From Euptelea pleiosperma (lineage: Eukaryota > Streptophyta > Magnoliopsida > Ranunculales > Eupteleaceae), in contig CM068552.1 of NCBI GenBank assembly GCA_035048495.1, forward strand, positions 10,579,501 through 10,643,500: DNA of 64,000 nucleotides, given 5' to 3'. This document shows, one piece after another, positions 23,601 through 34,170 of the stretch (position 1 is the stretch's first letter; every line of letters starts with the position of its first letter). The notes under the pieces were generated by a model. The model was not told the DNA's origin, did not search any database, and worked only from the letters and a program-made list of their open reading frames with translations. The position numbers and the translations under genes are program-made.

Positions 23601-25915
23601 CGGAAAAAATGGTAACGCCCCCAGTTATAACTGTCCCCTTTAGACCTTGGTTAAGCCCACTCCTTGTGGGTTACACAAACCAATAATCAACTTGATTGGT
23701 TATCTCTAGCCATAGAGTTTATTACTTTTTAAGATTGATTCTAATTGTTGGATTCAAGCATATTTTTTGGGAAGTAAATCCAATGTCTAGAAAACATCAA
23801 TCAATCTGATTTTTAGTGTTTTTATACAAAGGATGAACATCCACGCAGCCATGCACAAAAAAGTTGGATCAAAAACTTTATCCGACGAGAGTGCCCACGG
23901 CACTCCCCGACAAAGCATTCTGGCAACCATGGTTTAAAATAACACAGATCGATTTAACCCATTATGTTAAAAACCATTTTGACGCATATAAAATAACGGC
24001 TGTTTTTTTTATTTTAACGGAGTGTTGAAATGAAAATTTTTGAATTTCAAATTTTGAATTCAGCGCTATTTACCGTCTTTTCCCGTTAAATTCCATTTTT
24101 TCCATTTTTGCCCCCCATCCGTTACAACTCAAATTAAAACGGCCGTTTAAAGGGTCGTAGTACCTTTACAACGACCTCTTTTAAACCTTGCTGGCAACAT
24201 CAGTTAAGTGCCACTTGCCCTCGGTTAAGAGTCGCTGTTAAGGACCACAACAGCTCTGGCACTTAACTGATGGTGCAAGAACGGCCGGATAAAAAATTGC
24301 TCAGTTGGTAATGTTTGTGGGTGATGAAACCATAGACCTGAGCTCAAAACCCGCCTTCACCGAGTTACTGATCTCTTTAAAAAAACTGGCTTAACCTATC
24401 CACACAAAAAAAAAAAAAAAATCTCGTACCACATGAGCTTGTTTTTACACGACCCACAATGCCATGAGAAATTTTTTAAAGATGTTGAAGGGCGATCATT
24501 CGTCCAATGATAGCGCCACACATAACTGGGTTTAGGTTTTGGTTTTTAAAAAGTAAGCATGGGTATGTGTGGCGCGATCATTGTCGCATGATCGCCGCTT
24601 CAAAAAATTTCTCCAATGACAACGAGAGACACCCCCTTCGAAAAAAAAGTTCCTGCCTCAAAACTTTGGGTCAAAGATAGTAAGTTATGAAGGTGTGGAT
24701 ACCTTTTCGTTAAAACTGTTGACGAAGGAGACTGTTCCGCCACCACAAGTGGAAGGAGGTGCAGATCTCAGATGATAGAGGGTCTTGCTCATGAGCAAGA
24801 TCCCAGGCGTCCCTGGGCCTCCTACAAATTTGTGGGGGCTAAGGAAAACTGCATCATAGCCTTCCAATTCTCCCGATCTGACATCAATTTGCACGTAGGG
24901 CCCGCTGCAATCAAATCCAATCAAATCAAAGTGAAATAAATAAAAAAAGAGTGTAAAAGACGAGCAAGCGAAGGTGCTTCTCTTACCTTGCCGCAAAGTC
25001 GAAGCAAGCGAAAGCGCCATGTTCATGTAAAAGACGAGCGAGAGCTCTAGTATCAGTATAGATCCCTGTAATGTTACTACATGAGGAGAAGGACCCTAAC
25101 ATAGGCCGATCTGAGTATTTTGGAGATCGTAATTCCTGTCGAAGCACGTCCATATCGATCAACCCCTCTTTATTAACCCCAATCTCCACCACCTCAGCCA
25201 AGCTTTGTCGCCACGAAAGAAGGTTAGAGTGGTGCTCATAGGGCCCAACAAACACAACCCATCTCTCTTCAGGTCTAAGATCTTTCACTACCCTAGACCT
25301 CATAGTAGAAGGAATTGCAATACCCATTACTTCTTGTAGCCTCTTGATAGCTGCAGTAGTGCCCGTACCACAAAACAGTAGTGCGTCCTCTCGTCCTCCA
25401 CCCATACATCTCTTAATGTACTTCGTCGCTTCATGAACCATTTTTGTGGTCCGATGACCCACGAAACTATCGTCAGTATGGGTATTTCCGTAGAATGGGA
25501 GAACATTTTCGACGATGAAATTCTCAATGTGGTGCAAGCACCTACCTGAAGCAGTGTGATCTACGTAAGTCAAGTGACGCTTCCCAAAGGGAGTATCAAA
25601 CTCAACGTCATCCCCCACGAGCTGAGAACGAAGCCATGCACACTTCTCTTCAATGCTTTCGCTTTCGTTGTGGAGGATGTCGTCCTGCATTGTGAAAGAC
25701 ACAGCCCTAAAGTCGAAATGATCAGCAATGTAATCTTGTTGATCATCATTACTCGACGATGTCATCACCTCCTCGTCTTCCTTCGAGTAAGCTGGCCTCG
25801 TTGAGGTCCTCGGCTTGTTTTTCATGGCGTTTCGTCGCTCCTTGACGATGAGGTTATTCTTAGATAGAGCCATGGAAGGTTCCTCCTCTGTGAAGAACAT
25901 TATGGGACCAGACAT
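20619..25915 (-). CDS. Class V aminotransferase / cysteine desulfurase-like PLP enzyme
   Basis: Four exons with GT-AG introns and matching phases: 25915-24987, 24904-24703, 22784-22311, 21059-20619, giving 681 residues and a TGA stop. The fold type I PLP signature is intact: YVDHTASGR near the start of the domain, FCGTGTTAAIKRLQ (cofactor phosphate loop), VGPYEHHSNLLSWR, ACFDFAASGPYV (the aspartate), and SPHKFVGGPGTPG with the expected Schiff-base Lys at residue 335. Exon 3 carries RGGCACSGPYG, with Cys508 and Cys510 at the place where cysteine desulfurases have their sulfur-accepting loop; exon 4 carries GLKPGWTRISF and YGQRFLPLY. The first 75 residues are low-complexity and have no clear transit peptide. 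The family includes plant proteins annotated as PLP-dependent transferases or cysteine desulfurase-like; substrate is unknown. It is not the ISC or SUF housekeeping enzyme, which lacks these sequences. Confidence 0.92.
21155..21181. repeat. GGTCA pentanucleotide repeat, five units
   Basis: Five exact GGTCA units plus a partial one, in intron 3 of the class V enzyme gene, about 95 bp before the exon 4 acceptor. Confidence 0.9.
21285..21605. mobile_element. GGCCC-rich foldback element in intron 3
   Basis: The ends cctgtaattttggcccg and gcaggccaaaattacagg are inverted copies around GGGCC-rich sequence. It belongs to the same compositional family as 10793-11268 and lies in intron 3 of the class V enzyme gene. 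Confidence 0.6.
21655..21867. mobile_element. Foldback MITE left part, interrupted by the TRIM
   Basis: gccacgtggcatattttttgggcccactgac, tgtttggcctacccataggtgg and the core (ccattagatttta, atccaatggctagaa, aatcaagctgattt) match the MITE families elsewhere here. The copy is broken at ctgattt by the retrotransposon at 21868. Confidence 0.6.
21868..22180 (-). mobile_element. Complete 313-bp TRIM (miniature LTR retrotransposon)
   Basis: Two direct repeats, 22062-22180 (5' LTR on the minus strand) and 21868-21983 (3' LTR), both begin TGTTAGCGAATGG and end TTTAACA, so they have TG...CA termini. Directly after the 5' LTR (22061-22049, minus) is TGGTATTAGAGCC, one base off the tRNA-iMet primer site TGGTATCAGAGC. 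Just before the 3' LTR is a purine run (TTGAGGGGGCG) as polypurine tract. The internal part is only 78 bp and codes for nothing. GATTT flanks the element on both sides (21863-21867 and 22181-22185), the 5-bp target duplication of an LTR element. Movement would need proteins from another retrotransposon. Confidence 0.9.
22918..23155. mobile_element. Foldback MITE, CACGTGGCA family
   Basis: atgtcacgtggcatgtttggcccac and gtgccactgtggcatatttta are the inverted ends; caccaaagggtgggccaaacat mirrors tggcccactatttggtgggc. It lies in intron 2 of the class V enzyme gene. Confidence 0.65.
23357..23649. mobile_element. hAT-type MITE, CAWGGTTT family, copy 1
   Basis: Begins CAAGGTTTAA and ends TTAGACCTTG. 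Flanks gtttagcc (23349-23356) and gttaagcc (23650-23657) match at 7 of 8 bases, an 8-bp hAT duplication. The interior is built of ACGGCCGTTA and GTTATAACG words. It sits inside another MITE (arms ggcccactaacc...gtttagcc and aagcccactccttg). Confidence 0.8.
23928..24192. mobile_element. hAT-type MITE, copy 2
   Basis: Begins CATGGTTTAAAA and ends TTTTAAACCTTG, flanked by exact 8-bp duplications CTGGCAAC at 23920-23927 and 24193-24200. Diverged interior with aaattttgaattc centre. In intron 2 of the class V enzyme gene. Confidence 0.88.
24290..24422 (+). mobile_element. tRNA-derived SINE with poly(A) tail
   Basis: Box A-like TTGCTCAGTTGGTAATG, then TGTGGGTGATGAAACCATA and box B-like GAGCTCAAAACCC, followed by a 60-bp body and an A run at 24406-24420. 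It shares the whole head with the minus-strand copy at 19749-19840. In intron 2 of the class V enzyme gene. Confidence 0.65.
24466..24613. mobile_element. 148-bp Mutator-like MITE
   Basis: Inverted ends of about 55 bp (GAGAAATTTTTTAAAG..., gcgatcatt, gcgccacacata / tatgtgtggcgcgatcatt, cttcaaaaaatttctc). Flanks caatgccat (24457-24465) and caatgacaa (24614-24622) agree at 7 of 9 positions. Confidence 0.7.
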
Positions 25916-25961
25916 GGTTATCTCTCTCTCAATTACACTTCTAAGGAGAAGAAACTCCTCT

Positions 25962-25969
25962 TATTTATA
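25962..25969 (-). promoter_or_regulatory. TATA box of the class V enzyme gene
   Basis: TATAAATA on the minus strand, 47 bp upstream of the start codon, followed by a short AG-rich leader. A good match to the plant TATA consensus at a plausible distance. Confidence 0.65.
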
Positions 25970-26085
25970 CCTAGGTGACTGAACATTGTCAAACCCTTGA
26001 CCTGATCAACACGCCTTCTTAATTTTCTCTAACCCATTCTGCTGGTCTGATCTTCAAATAATACTTCCAACAATCCAACCATAAC

Positions 26086-26175
26086 ATTCTCGTAATCTTG
26101 TCCCTCTCTTCTTGTCTTATAAGCATATTTATTCTCGTAATCTTGTCCCTCTCTTCTTGTCTTATAAGCATATTT
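26086..26175. repeat. Exact 45-bp tandem duplication in the promoter
   Basis: Two adjacent units starting attctcgtaatcttgtccct at 26086 and 26131 are identical, 120 bp upstream of the TATA box of the class V enzyme gene. Any factor site within the unit is doubled. Confidence 0.9.
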
Positions 26176-26319
26176 ATTGCCTCCTATGCACGTAGGAACT
26201 TATCTTTGCCGATGCCACCGATGGAGTATTATTACTACTTAAATTTAAAGCTAAAACTGGTTTGGGGCACGCCCTTCACACGACGCTCGTTAAAGAGCAT
26301 AATTTTGATGACTGGAGAT

Positions 26320-26790
26320 CCATCATTAACTTTGATGACGGACCACACTGTGAGCCACGTGGTATACTCTTAGAGATCTATTGACCGTATGGCTCACACT
26401 ATCAGTGGCGGAGTCAGGATTTTGTTCAAGGGTGGGCAAGATGGCAATAATTAAGTGAAAAAATGCCACATGGATTACTCTTTAGGGCCCATGCGCGTTG
26501 ACCTTATGGATGGTTGGTCCACCTCTTGATGGATCCGCACATAAAAATAAAATCGCCCGTTTAATTGATGATTTGTATATGTTGGATTTAACATTTTAAT
26601 AATGTATTTCGGGCCGTTGGATTTGTTTTTTTTTAGATACTAAAATATAACTATTAGAAATCATCAATTAAGCTTATATTTGCTATGTAGATCCAGGGAT
26701 CATTCATCCATAAGGCTAGAAGGCCCTAAAGTGAGCTCCACATGACATTTTTGGAGGGGAGACTTTTCAGATTTTGAAGTTCCTAGTTGG
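26320..26790. mobile_element. MITE fragments
   Basis: At 26330-26395 ctttgatgacggaccacactgtgagccacgtggtatactcttagag is a lone terminus of the family at 63440-63715. From 26460 to 26760 a second foldback (tgccacatggatta, ggcccatgcg ... ggccctaaagtgagctccacatgaca) follows. Confidence 0.5.
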
Positions 26791-27548
26791 CAACAAAAAA
26801 TTTCTCGCAAAGTTGGCTCTGGCCACCACTGGTCCTAGTTGACAAGGGACATATAACTTGTCAAATATTTCGATTTTAAAAAAGCACATATATCATTGGA
26901 AAAATAATCCTGTTTAACTACTTAATTATTTCTCATGCCATTAAGTGTATTTTCCAGTGTTTGAAATTAACTCGAAGACTCGAACTCTACCCGAAGTAAC
27001 TCGACTCGAGTACTATATTAATATGACTATATAAATATCATATTTTATAAGCAGAAATTATAAGATTTGGTTGATTTTATGTTGACAAGATGTTCAAAAA
27101 ACTTATTTGTGTGTCAATTAAAAATCAACACACCAAACCCGTTATTTTTTTTCAGAACAACAACACACCAAACCCGTTCTTTATTCGATTCGAGTTTATT
27201 TCGAGTCAACTCAAAACTCAGCCGAGTTGAGTCAACTTGGCCGAATTTCAAGTTGACTCAACGGGTTTTAAAACACTGGTATTTTCAATACAATCCATAC
27301 ATAATTACTAAATTACTTATCAAGTCATTTTATCTATATTTCCAAAATAACCTTTTTAACAATTGATTACTTAACGTGTCATCATTATTTTTATATTTTC
27401 AAAATAGTTCCTTAACAACAACAACTTAACTACTTTCTATAACACTACTTTTATATTTTCAAAAAAATCTTTAATAACTATGTATATACAACTTTAGAAT
27501 TTTGATTTTCTAATTGTACCTTGATTTGCCACAATTTATAGATTCATC

Positions 27549-27966
27549 CAAGGTTTTAAGGAGGCCGTTTTAATTGTTAAACGGACTGGGGGCGTTACCA
27601 TTTAAACGGCCATTAAAACGGATTGAAACGGTCAGGGGCAAAAATAGAAAAAAATGAAAAAAAAATGGAATTAAACGGATTTTAACGGGAAAAAAATGGC
27701 GCTGAAATTCGAATTTTGAAATTTAAAAATTTTAAAAAAAAACAAAATTTCATGGAAATTAAATGGATTTTAACAGAATTAAATGGATTTAACTACCGTT
27801 TTTTTCACAAAATTTTTCAAAATTAAACAGCTGTTTAAACGATTTTAATGGCCATTTTTTTCAAAACCCATAAAACGTGTTTAAAAGGTTTTAACGGAAA
27901 CGGGCTTGGGGTGTTACCGTTTAAACGGCCGTTAAAACTGTTTAAACAGCCGTTTTTAAAACCATG
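27549..27966. mobile_element. hAT-type MITE, copy 3 (GTTTAAACG type)
   Basis: Begins CAAGGTTTTAAGG and ends TTTTAAAACCATG, with exact 8-bp duplications GATTCATC at 27541-27548 and 27967-27974. Interior words are GTTTAAACGG and TTTTAACGG. Confidence 0.9.
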
Positions 27967-28179
27967 GATTCATCCCTCCAAAATAATCTTCCAAACTACA
28001 TTTTTTTATTTTGACACTTTCCTCCAAAAAGGGCCCTACAATTACTCACATGCAATGCATGCTCCTGGTATATATATATAAAGAGAACAGATCCTCGATC
28101 AACACCAAGTATTAAGGTACCCAACACCAAGTACCCTGACTTGCGACATGATCCCTTAGTTAACATAGAAAACAACAGT

Positions 28180-29740
28180 ACAAAACCAGGAAAGTGGGTG
28201 GGGGTAATTTTTATATAGACCCTTTTTTTTCCTATGCGGAGCCATCTCAAGTGGTACTATCTGTACATGACAAAGTGGAACTCGCATGATTTGACAAAAG
28301 AATATTCCATCTACCATGTATCGATGGTAACACTTGGAATAGCTCCACAACTTCACGTGAGGTTTTTAGAATGCACCGTCCATTAAACAAGTATGCTTAG
28401 TTTCTTACACATGGCAGGTTCCAAGGGCTCCACACGCTAATAATTAGCTCCCTCGCCCTCTCTCTCCATGTGGTAAGTATCTGTACCACGATTTTTATAT
28501 AGATAATTACAGATCTCGAGGATTGACTTGTACATATCTCAAGGACTATGGGTCCAGGGGTCTGAATTGAATGCCCAAAATTATAACATAAAATGAGGAG
28601 AGAGTGAAATTAATATATATTTCCTATAAATAGATTTTTTCCACCATTGGAAAGAGTATCCAAAAAAGAAAAGCATTACAACACATAAGAGAACATTGTA
28701 AACGAAGAAAGAATAGTAGACTGCCTCCACCGTTGAGACCAAGGATGTAGTCGTCTAACATTCAACCCGGCAATAAACCTCGTAAAAATGTTTAGGTTTC
28801 CGTCTTCTCTTTCTCTCCTTATCTCTTCTGGTTCTCTTTGAAGAAGTTAGTGGGAATCTCGAGGATCATTTAGCGGCATCTCAATTTTTTCACCCAAATG
28901 TACTTTTACCACATTGCAAAGAAGCCGGCTTTTGCTAATATTTATAGCTAATGGTTTGTAAATTCAAGGACGACTTCCATTTATAGGGATGGGTGTGACA
29001 TGACTAAGTGCACAATCCATGTAGACATTGTAGAGAGTAATCAATTTGGTATGAATTGACCACATCAACCCTGCTCCATGTGGCAAGAAAAGAGGTACTT
29101 GTCTATTTTGTTTTGTTTTTAAGGTAGAGAGGTATTGGCCGGAGACATCCCAAACGGTGCTATCTGCACGTAAATGACAAAGTGGGACTCATGTGATTTA
29201 ATAGGAGAATATTTTAAAAAGTAAGAATGTTCTATATATCTGTCATGTAGGGATGGAAGCACTAATTGAGATGGTTCCACTGTTCCGCGTAAACGTGCCG
29301 GGCCACGTAAATAATTGATACTCGGGAGGGGTGTTTTGTGTTGTGTGGCTTCTTGCATTGAACTTGACTGTCTAATTGATGCCCCCCATCCCCCACCCAC
29401 CAGATTTGGATGGGAACCTCATCCACTAGACATTAAACAAGTGTGCAAGGTAATTTCTTACACATGATGGGTGAGGTGGCAAGCTCGAAGTGCTCCACAT
29501 GTTTATTAGCCCACCTCACCCTCTCCCCATATGGTAAGTGCGTGTCAGCCCAAATGTTCTGCCACATCGCAAAGAATTGCGGGCTTCTGTAGAGAGTCAT
29601 TCATAGGGATGGGTATGACATGGACAAGTGCACGATCCATTTGCACACTGTAGAGAGTCATCAATCTGGTTTGAATTGGCCACATCAGCCCTCCATGTGG
29701 CAAGAAAAGAGGTGCCCGTATATAGAATATGTTTGGACGT
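28180..29740. repeat. Diverged direct duplication of about 0.6-0.9 kb
   Basis: Blocks at 28235-28350, 28378-28485 and 28890-29095 recur in the same order at 29140-29300, 29415-29535 and 29545-29712 (for example gtgtgacatgactaagtgcacaatccat vs gtatgacatggacaagtgcacgatccat, and ccatgtggcaagaaaagaggt in both). The first copy has extra sequence at 28490-28890. No coding frame is shared. Confidence 0.6.
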
Positions 29741-30539
29741 TCTGTCCACATCTCTTGGTACAAAAGGCCCACGAAATAGATGCTGAGGGAGGAGTAACGA
29801 AAATCATGGGTGTAAATGGGCTGGTCCTGGGTCTAACTTTTATTAAATTTGAAATTGGCCCAAGCCCAAAAACTACTTGATGAAATGAATATTCAGGCCG
29901 AAAGCATATTGATGTACTGCCGACACGAACCTACGTGCTTTCTAGCCAATACCATATAGACACACCAATATTTAGATTGATATTGGTCTCTGAGTGACTA
30001 TAAACCATTTTTTAGGATACTGACGGGTCTATATTCAAGGTTGTAGGATGGTGGTACGTACGTGTCAAGTGGAGAGCCGCTTATAGCAAGATTGCTCCTA
30101 AGCGTTTAGGATCAAATTTTAATCTCATTTTGGCAAGCATGGTGATCCAACTCTCACCATATCCCATTCAGAAAAAGGCAACAGTCCATAATAATCAACG
30201 AGGCTATCAAAGGAAAAAGTGTATATTCCTGATCCTCGATCAAGACCGTTCAAATGTTTGGCCACCTCTTGATTCATCACAATCTAAACATCATGTCATG
30301 TAAGCAATTGTAACCATCCAATTGAAATGAGAGCCTTCATTGAGCAGGTTGGCACTTGGCAGTTGTCAAATGGTCCAAATCAATGGTCAATATGGCATTG
30401 ATCATGCCGTTTAAGACTGCATAAACAATGTGAATATTTGGTCGGTAGCCAATCCACATAAAAAAAAATTGAATATAGACCAGGTTAGGTTTACCAACTT
30501 ACTCCGTTCCGATCCTTGACACCAAGTCATGGGCCCCCG

Positions 30540-30725
30540 ACTTCTTCATCTATACCATTTAGTGGGTTAAATACATAAGACCATTCTATATCTCTACTAT
30601 GACTTCTTCATCTAGACCATTTAGTGGGTTAAATACATTAGACCAATCTATATCTTTACTAATACTTCTTCATCTATACCATTTAGTGGGTTAAATACAT
30701 TAGACCATTCTATATCTTTACGATG
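30540..30725. repeat. 62-bp tandem repeat, three units
   Basis: Units start with acttcttcatcta at 30540, 30602 and 30664 and share ccatttagtgggttaaatac; only a few substitutions separate them. Confidence 0.92.
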
Positions 30726-30767
30726 TCATGCTCTTAACTCAACAATAAAATAACGGTTGGTTCATCA

Positions 30768-31007
30768 GAGTAAACCTTTGATGAAAGCGTGCTGTTATTA
30801 ATGACAGCCAATTAATTCTCGACATGTACCAAGTGCTTTTTCCACGTACCCTTAATGCTTTTTTTGTTTTCGTAATAAAAAATCAAAAAAAATAAAAATC
30901 TTTAAAAAACTCACATTGTACACGGCAAAAAGTACGGGATATGTGCCGAGAACTCATTGGCTGTCACGTGCTTCGATGATAGCATACTGTCATCAAAGTT
31001 TTACTCA
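30768..31007. mobile_element. Foldback MITE, AGAGTAAAAC/GAACTCATTGGC family
   Basis: Left agagtaaacctttgatgaaagcg...gacagccaattaattctcg is mirrored by cgagaactcattggctgtcac...atcatcaaagttttact-type sequence on the right. The same words occur in 36402-36594. Confidence 0.6.
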
Positions 31008-31055
31008 TAATGCTTAGTTGGCTTTGGCCACTATCACAAAGGGTCCACTTGTATT

Positions 31056-31683
31056 GAAGAAAAATTTTGAAGCAGTGGATTTTTGAAGCAGCGAAGCTGT
31101 GGCCAATCACATGGCGCCACAACCATGGTTTTGAAAACGGCTGTTTAAACGGTTTTAACAGCCCAAGTCCGTTTCAGTTAAAACCGTTTAAACACGTTTT
31201 AACAGTTTTGAAAAAAATGGCATTTTTTTTTTGTTTTAACGCCGTTAAAATCGTTTAAACAGTTGTTTAATTCTGAAAAATTTTGAGAAAAAAACAGCCG
31301 TTAAATCCGTTTAATTCCGTTAAGATCTATTTAATTTCTGTTAAATTCTGTTTTTTTTTTAATTTTCAAATTTCAAAATTTGAATTTCACTGCCATTTTT
31401 TCCGCTTTTCCTGTTAAAATCATTAAAACTGTTAAAATCTGTTTAATTCCATTTCTTTCCCATTTTTTTTCCATTTTTGCCCCTGGCCATTTCAATCCGT
31501 TTAAAAGGTAACACCCCAAGTCCCAAGTCCGTTTAACCGTTAAAACGGCCTCCTTTAAACCTTGGCCACAACCACCTTAGCTTCTGACAAACCCAGAAAA
31601 GCTTTTTGAAAAGCAGGTTGTGGCGCCATGTGATTGGCCGCTGATTCGCTTCTTCAAAAGTCCACTGCTTCAAAAAATTTCTC
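31056..31683. mobile_element. Mutator-like MITE split by a hAT MITE
   Basis: Left arm 31056-31123 (attttgaagcagtggattt, gcgaagctgtggccaatcac, atggcgccacaac) and right arm 31573-31683 (ggttgtggcgccatgtgattggcc, ttcgcttcttcaaaagtccactgcttc, aaaaaatttctc) are inverted copies. The hAT MITE at 31124-31564 lies between them, with its duplicated target GCCACAAC from the arm. Removing it leaves an element of about 180 bp. Confidence 0.8.
31124..31564. mobile_element. hAT-type MITE, copy 4 (GTTTAAACG type), nested
   Basis: Begins CATGGTTTTGAAAACGGC and ends TTTAAACCTTG, with exact 8-bp duplications GCCACAAC at 31116-31123 and 31565-31572. Interior is rich in CCGTTTAA and GTTAAAAC words with the centre tttcaaaatttgaattt. 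Confidence 0.92.
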
Positions 31684-31699
31684 CACTTATTGACAGGTC

Positions 31700-33740
31700 A
31701 AAGACTCAAACCCCATCTCCACCTAGGAAAAAAAAAACATTCTTCCTATCACAACCATTCACTTCGATGGTGAATCTTTGAAAACGCACTTCTGAACGTC
31801 CATCTGACTGTTACTGGACCCCACACAAATAAGACAATATAGCAGTATACACTGTCTAAGCCTTCCCCAGTCAAGCAAGAAACCAGCAAACAGAATCTAC
31901 TTCTCGTTATACCTCCATTATTTAAACTTCTGTTTGGATAAGATTTTATATGTGTTTTCAGTTCCGTAAGTCATATATTCTATCTGCTATTCCAGCGTCG
32001 ACCACTCGCCGCCTAGGAAGAACCTAGCTGGCAACGTGCATCTCCCCATACCCATCTGCCTCCTAGCCATCTCCAAAAGCCACTTTTGCCACGTTGGATT
32101 CCACGTCATCGTTTCGGATTAGTCTTAACAGCGAGACCTAATCTTGCAACCTAACCCGGATTTATTCGATTGCGATGCGCATCTATTCAGCATGTTCTTT
32201 TTAACAAGTCAACGTCAATGAGGAATCGACACGTACAGATACTTGAGCGGTTTTTTCTCTTCACATTCAAAGTCCTAATTTGGCAATTATTTAAGAAGAG
32301 AGCCTGTTTAAGTAAATATTTTTATTATAAATATCTCCTCCATAAAATAAGGAGGCCTATTTATTGGTTGTCCATGGCTACGTTAATATGGATCCCCACG
32401 TTTAACATGTTTAGCTTAAAGCGCAGTCTCTAATATTTAAACCTCTCTGCCATGGATTTTGGTTGAAACCATGGTTTAAAAAACAGTCGTTACAAAGAAA
32501 ATAACTCCGTTATAACAGCTAACGTCCCAATCCCATTATGTTTTTTTTCCGTCATAACGCCCAAGACAAATTTTTGAATGACAAATCTGATTTATTCTCC
32601 TTTTTGTATTTTTTTCCATGTTCCTAGATATGGAACATGGCCCATTCACAATCTTGACCATAATGGCCTACCTAGCTGTTGGAATGGCGAAGGCAACATT
32701 TACACGACATCATGTCATGTATATAGTAGATTAGGTCATCTGCTAACATAGGTAGGTCCATGCACAGGTCCTCACCTATGCTTCCCGGCACTAGATTAAG
32801 ATTGAATGGTTATGATTAAAAGCAATCAAAGTCTTAGAGCATTTCCAACCGGGTTCTATATCTGGCTCTATCTTCATTTTAACAAAATTCAATTCCAACC
32901 GAGCCATATATTTGGCTCTATATCTCTATTCTTAGCTTCAAATATTAAACCCTCCACTCTGTCATCTTCTAATATAAAGCTCTATTTTTTTTTATTTTTT
33001 TTCCGAATTCAATTTTTATTATGATTGTTTTAATTTCTTTTGAAAAACTTTGATAACTTTTTGAAAAGTATCTACTTTTTATCAGTAAATTTTAAATATC
33101 TTTTCTGTTTTGTGTCATTTTTGAAATCAGATACTTTTTTTTAAGTCGGGGCTGGTTGAGCTGATCACTTTTTAGACGGGGGCTCTATCTTCAAATTTGA
33201 AGCCGATTCTATTTTTTTAAGCTAGATATAGAGCTCTAGAACCAGAGTGTAAGACCCCACGTATCTATTGACTAGACACAATATATGGGGAGAAGTTCCA
33301 TAAAAACCCATCTTTCATCTTCTCATTCCAAACGAAATGTCACGTCCTTGTCACTCCTCCTTCATTCTCATCCGTAGAAGCCAGCATCAAGGAAACAAAG
33401 AAAATATCTCAACTCCTCGTCACACTTTCCTCGTGATCTTAACCTACCCAAATTCCTAAGTAAGCCTCTCCCACACATATATAAGGAGTACTACTTACTA
33501 ATACATGTAGCTGTACCATATCACTTTACTACTGTACAATATGTTATACTTACACGTAAGGACTAATTTGGCATATTCTGTTATAGATACGGTTGAGTGG
33601 AGGGAGAGAGAAAAGAGGGGTATTGGATTAAGAGGGTGGTGGTGGAAAATGGAATCACGGACTTGTAGGAATTATTAAAACGGGAGTAATTTAACGAAAT
33701 CATAATATCTATAGTACTACAATTAATTAATATAAATATT
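31700..33740. other. Intergenic; possible MITE and orphan promoter-like stretch, no gene
   Basis: At 32838-33246 agagcatttccaaccgggttc opens a foldback-like element ending near gagctctagaaccagagtg. At 33470-33490 acatatataagga resembles a TATA box after a CT-rich stretch, but I find no open frame or known RNA after it. Confidence 0.35.
32470..32565. mobile_element. hAT-type MITE, copy 7, truncated
   Basis: Begins CATGGTTTAAAAAACAGTCG with GTTATAAC words, then stops near 32565 without the right terminus; the preceding 8 bases (gttgaaac) are not repeated downstream. Confidence 0.6.
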
Positions 33741-33745
33741 AATAG

Positions 33746-34158
33746 GATCCCAATGTCACAAGCTGTAGCTCACGCTTTTGGCGTCAGCTAGCACCATTTT
33801 TTTTTTACTCACTGGTGCCATCTGGGCCCATTGACTGCATGGATGTTTAGCCCACCCCTTGGTAGATGTTCTGATGCTCGTAAAAAAAATAGCTTAAAAA
33901 ACAGCTTGTTTGATGATTGTTAGCTGTTGGTTTTAATACTAGAAAAATATGGTTGATTTTTATTGCTAGAATCACGCCTTAAAAAGTACTAAAATCTAAT
34001 GGCTATAGATTACCAACTATAGTAGTTTTTGGTATGACAATATACCAAGGGGTGAGCTAAACATCCATGCGGTCAGTGGGCTCAGATGGCAGCGGTAAGG
34101 AACAAAATGGTGCTAGCCGACACCAAAAGCGTGAGCTACAACTTGTTACATAGCAACC
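33746..34158. mobile_element. Foldback MITE, TGTAACAAG family, long arms
   Basis: Left arm caagctgtagctcacgcttttggcgtcagctagcaccat is repeated inverted at the right end (atggtgctagccgacaccaaaagcgtgagctacaacttgttacat), then both arms continue into the family core (gcccaccccttgg, agctgttggtttta). Confidence 0.8.
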
Positions 34159-34170
34159 ATATCAATAATA

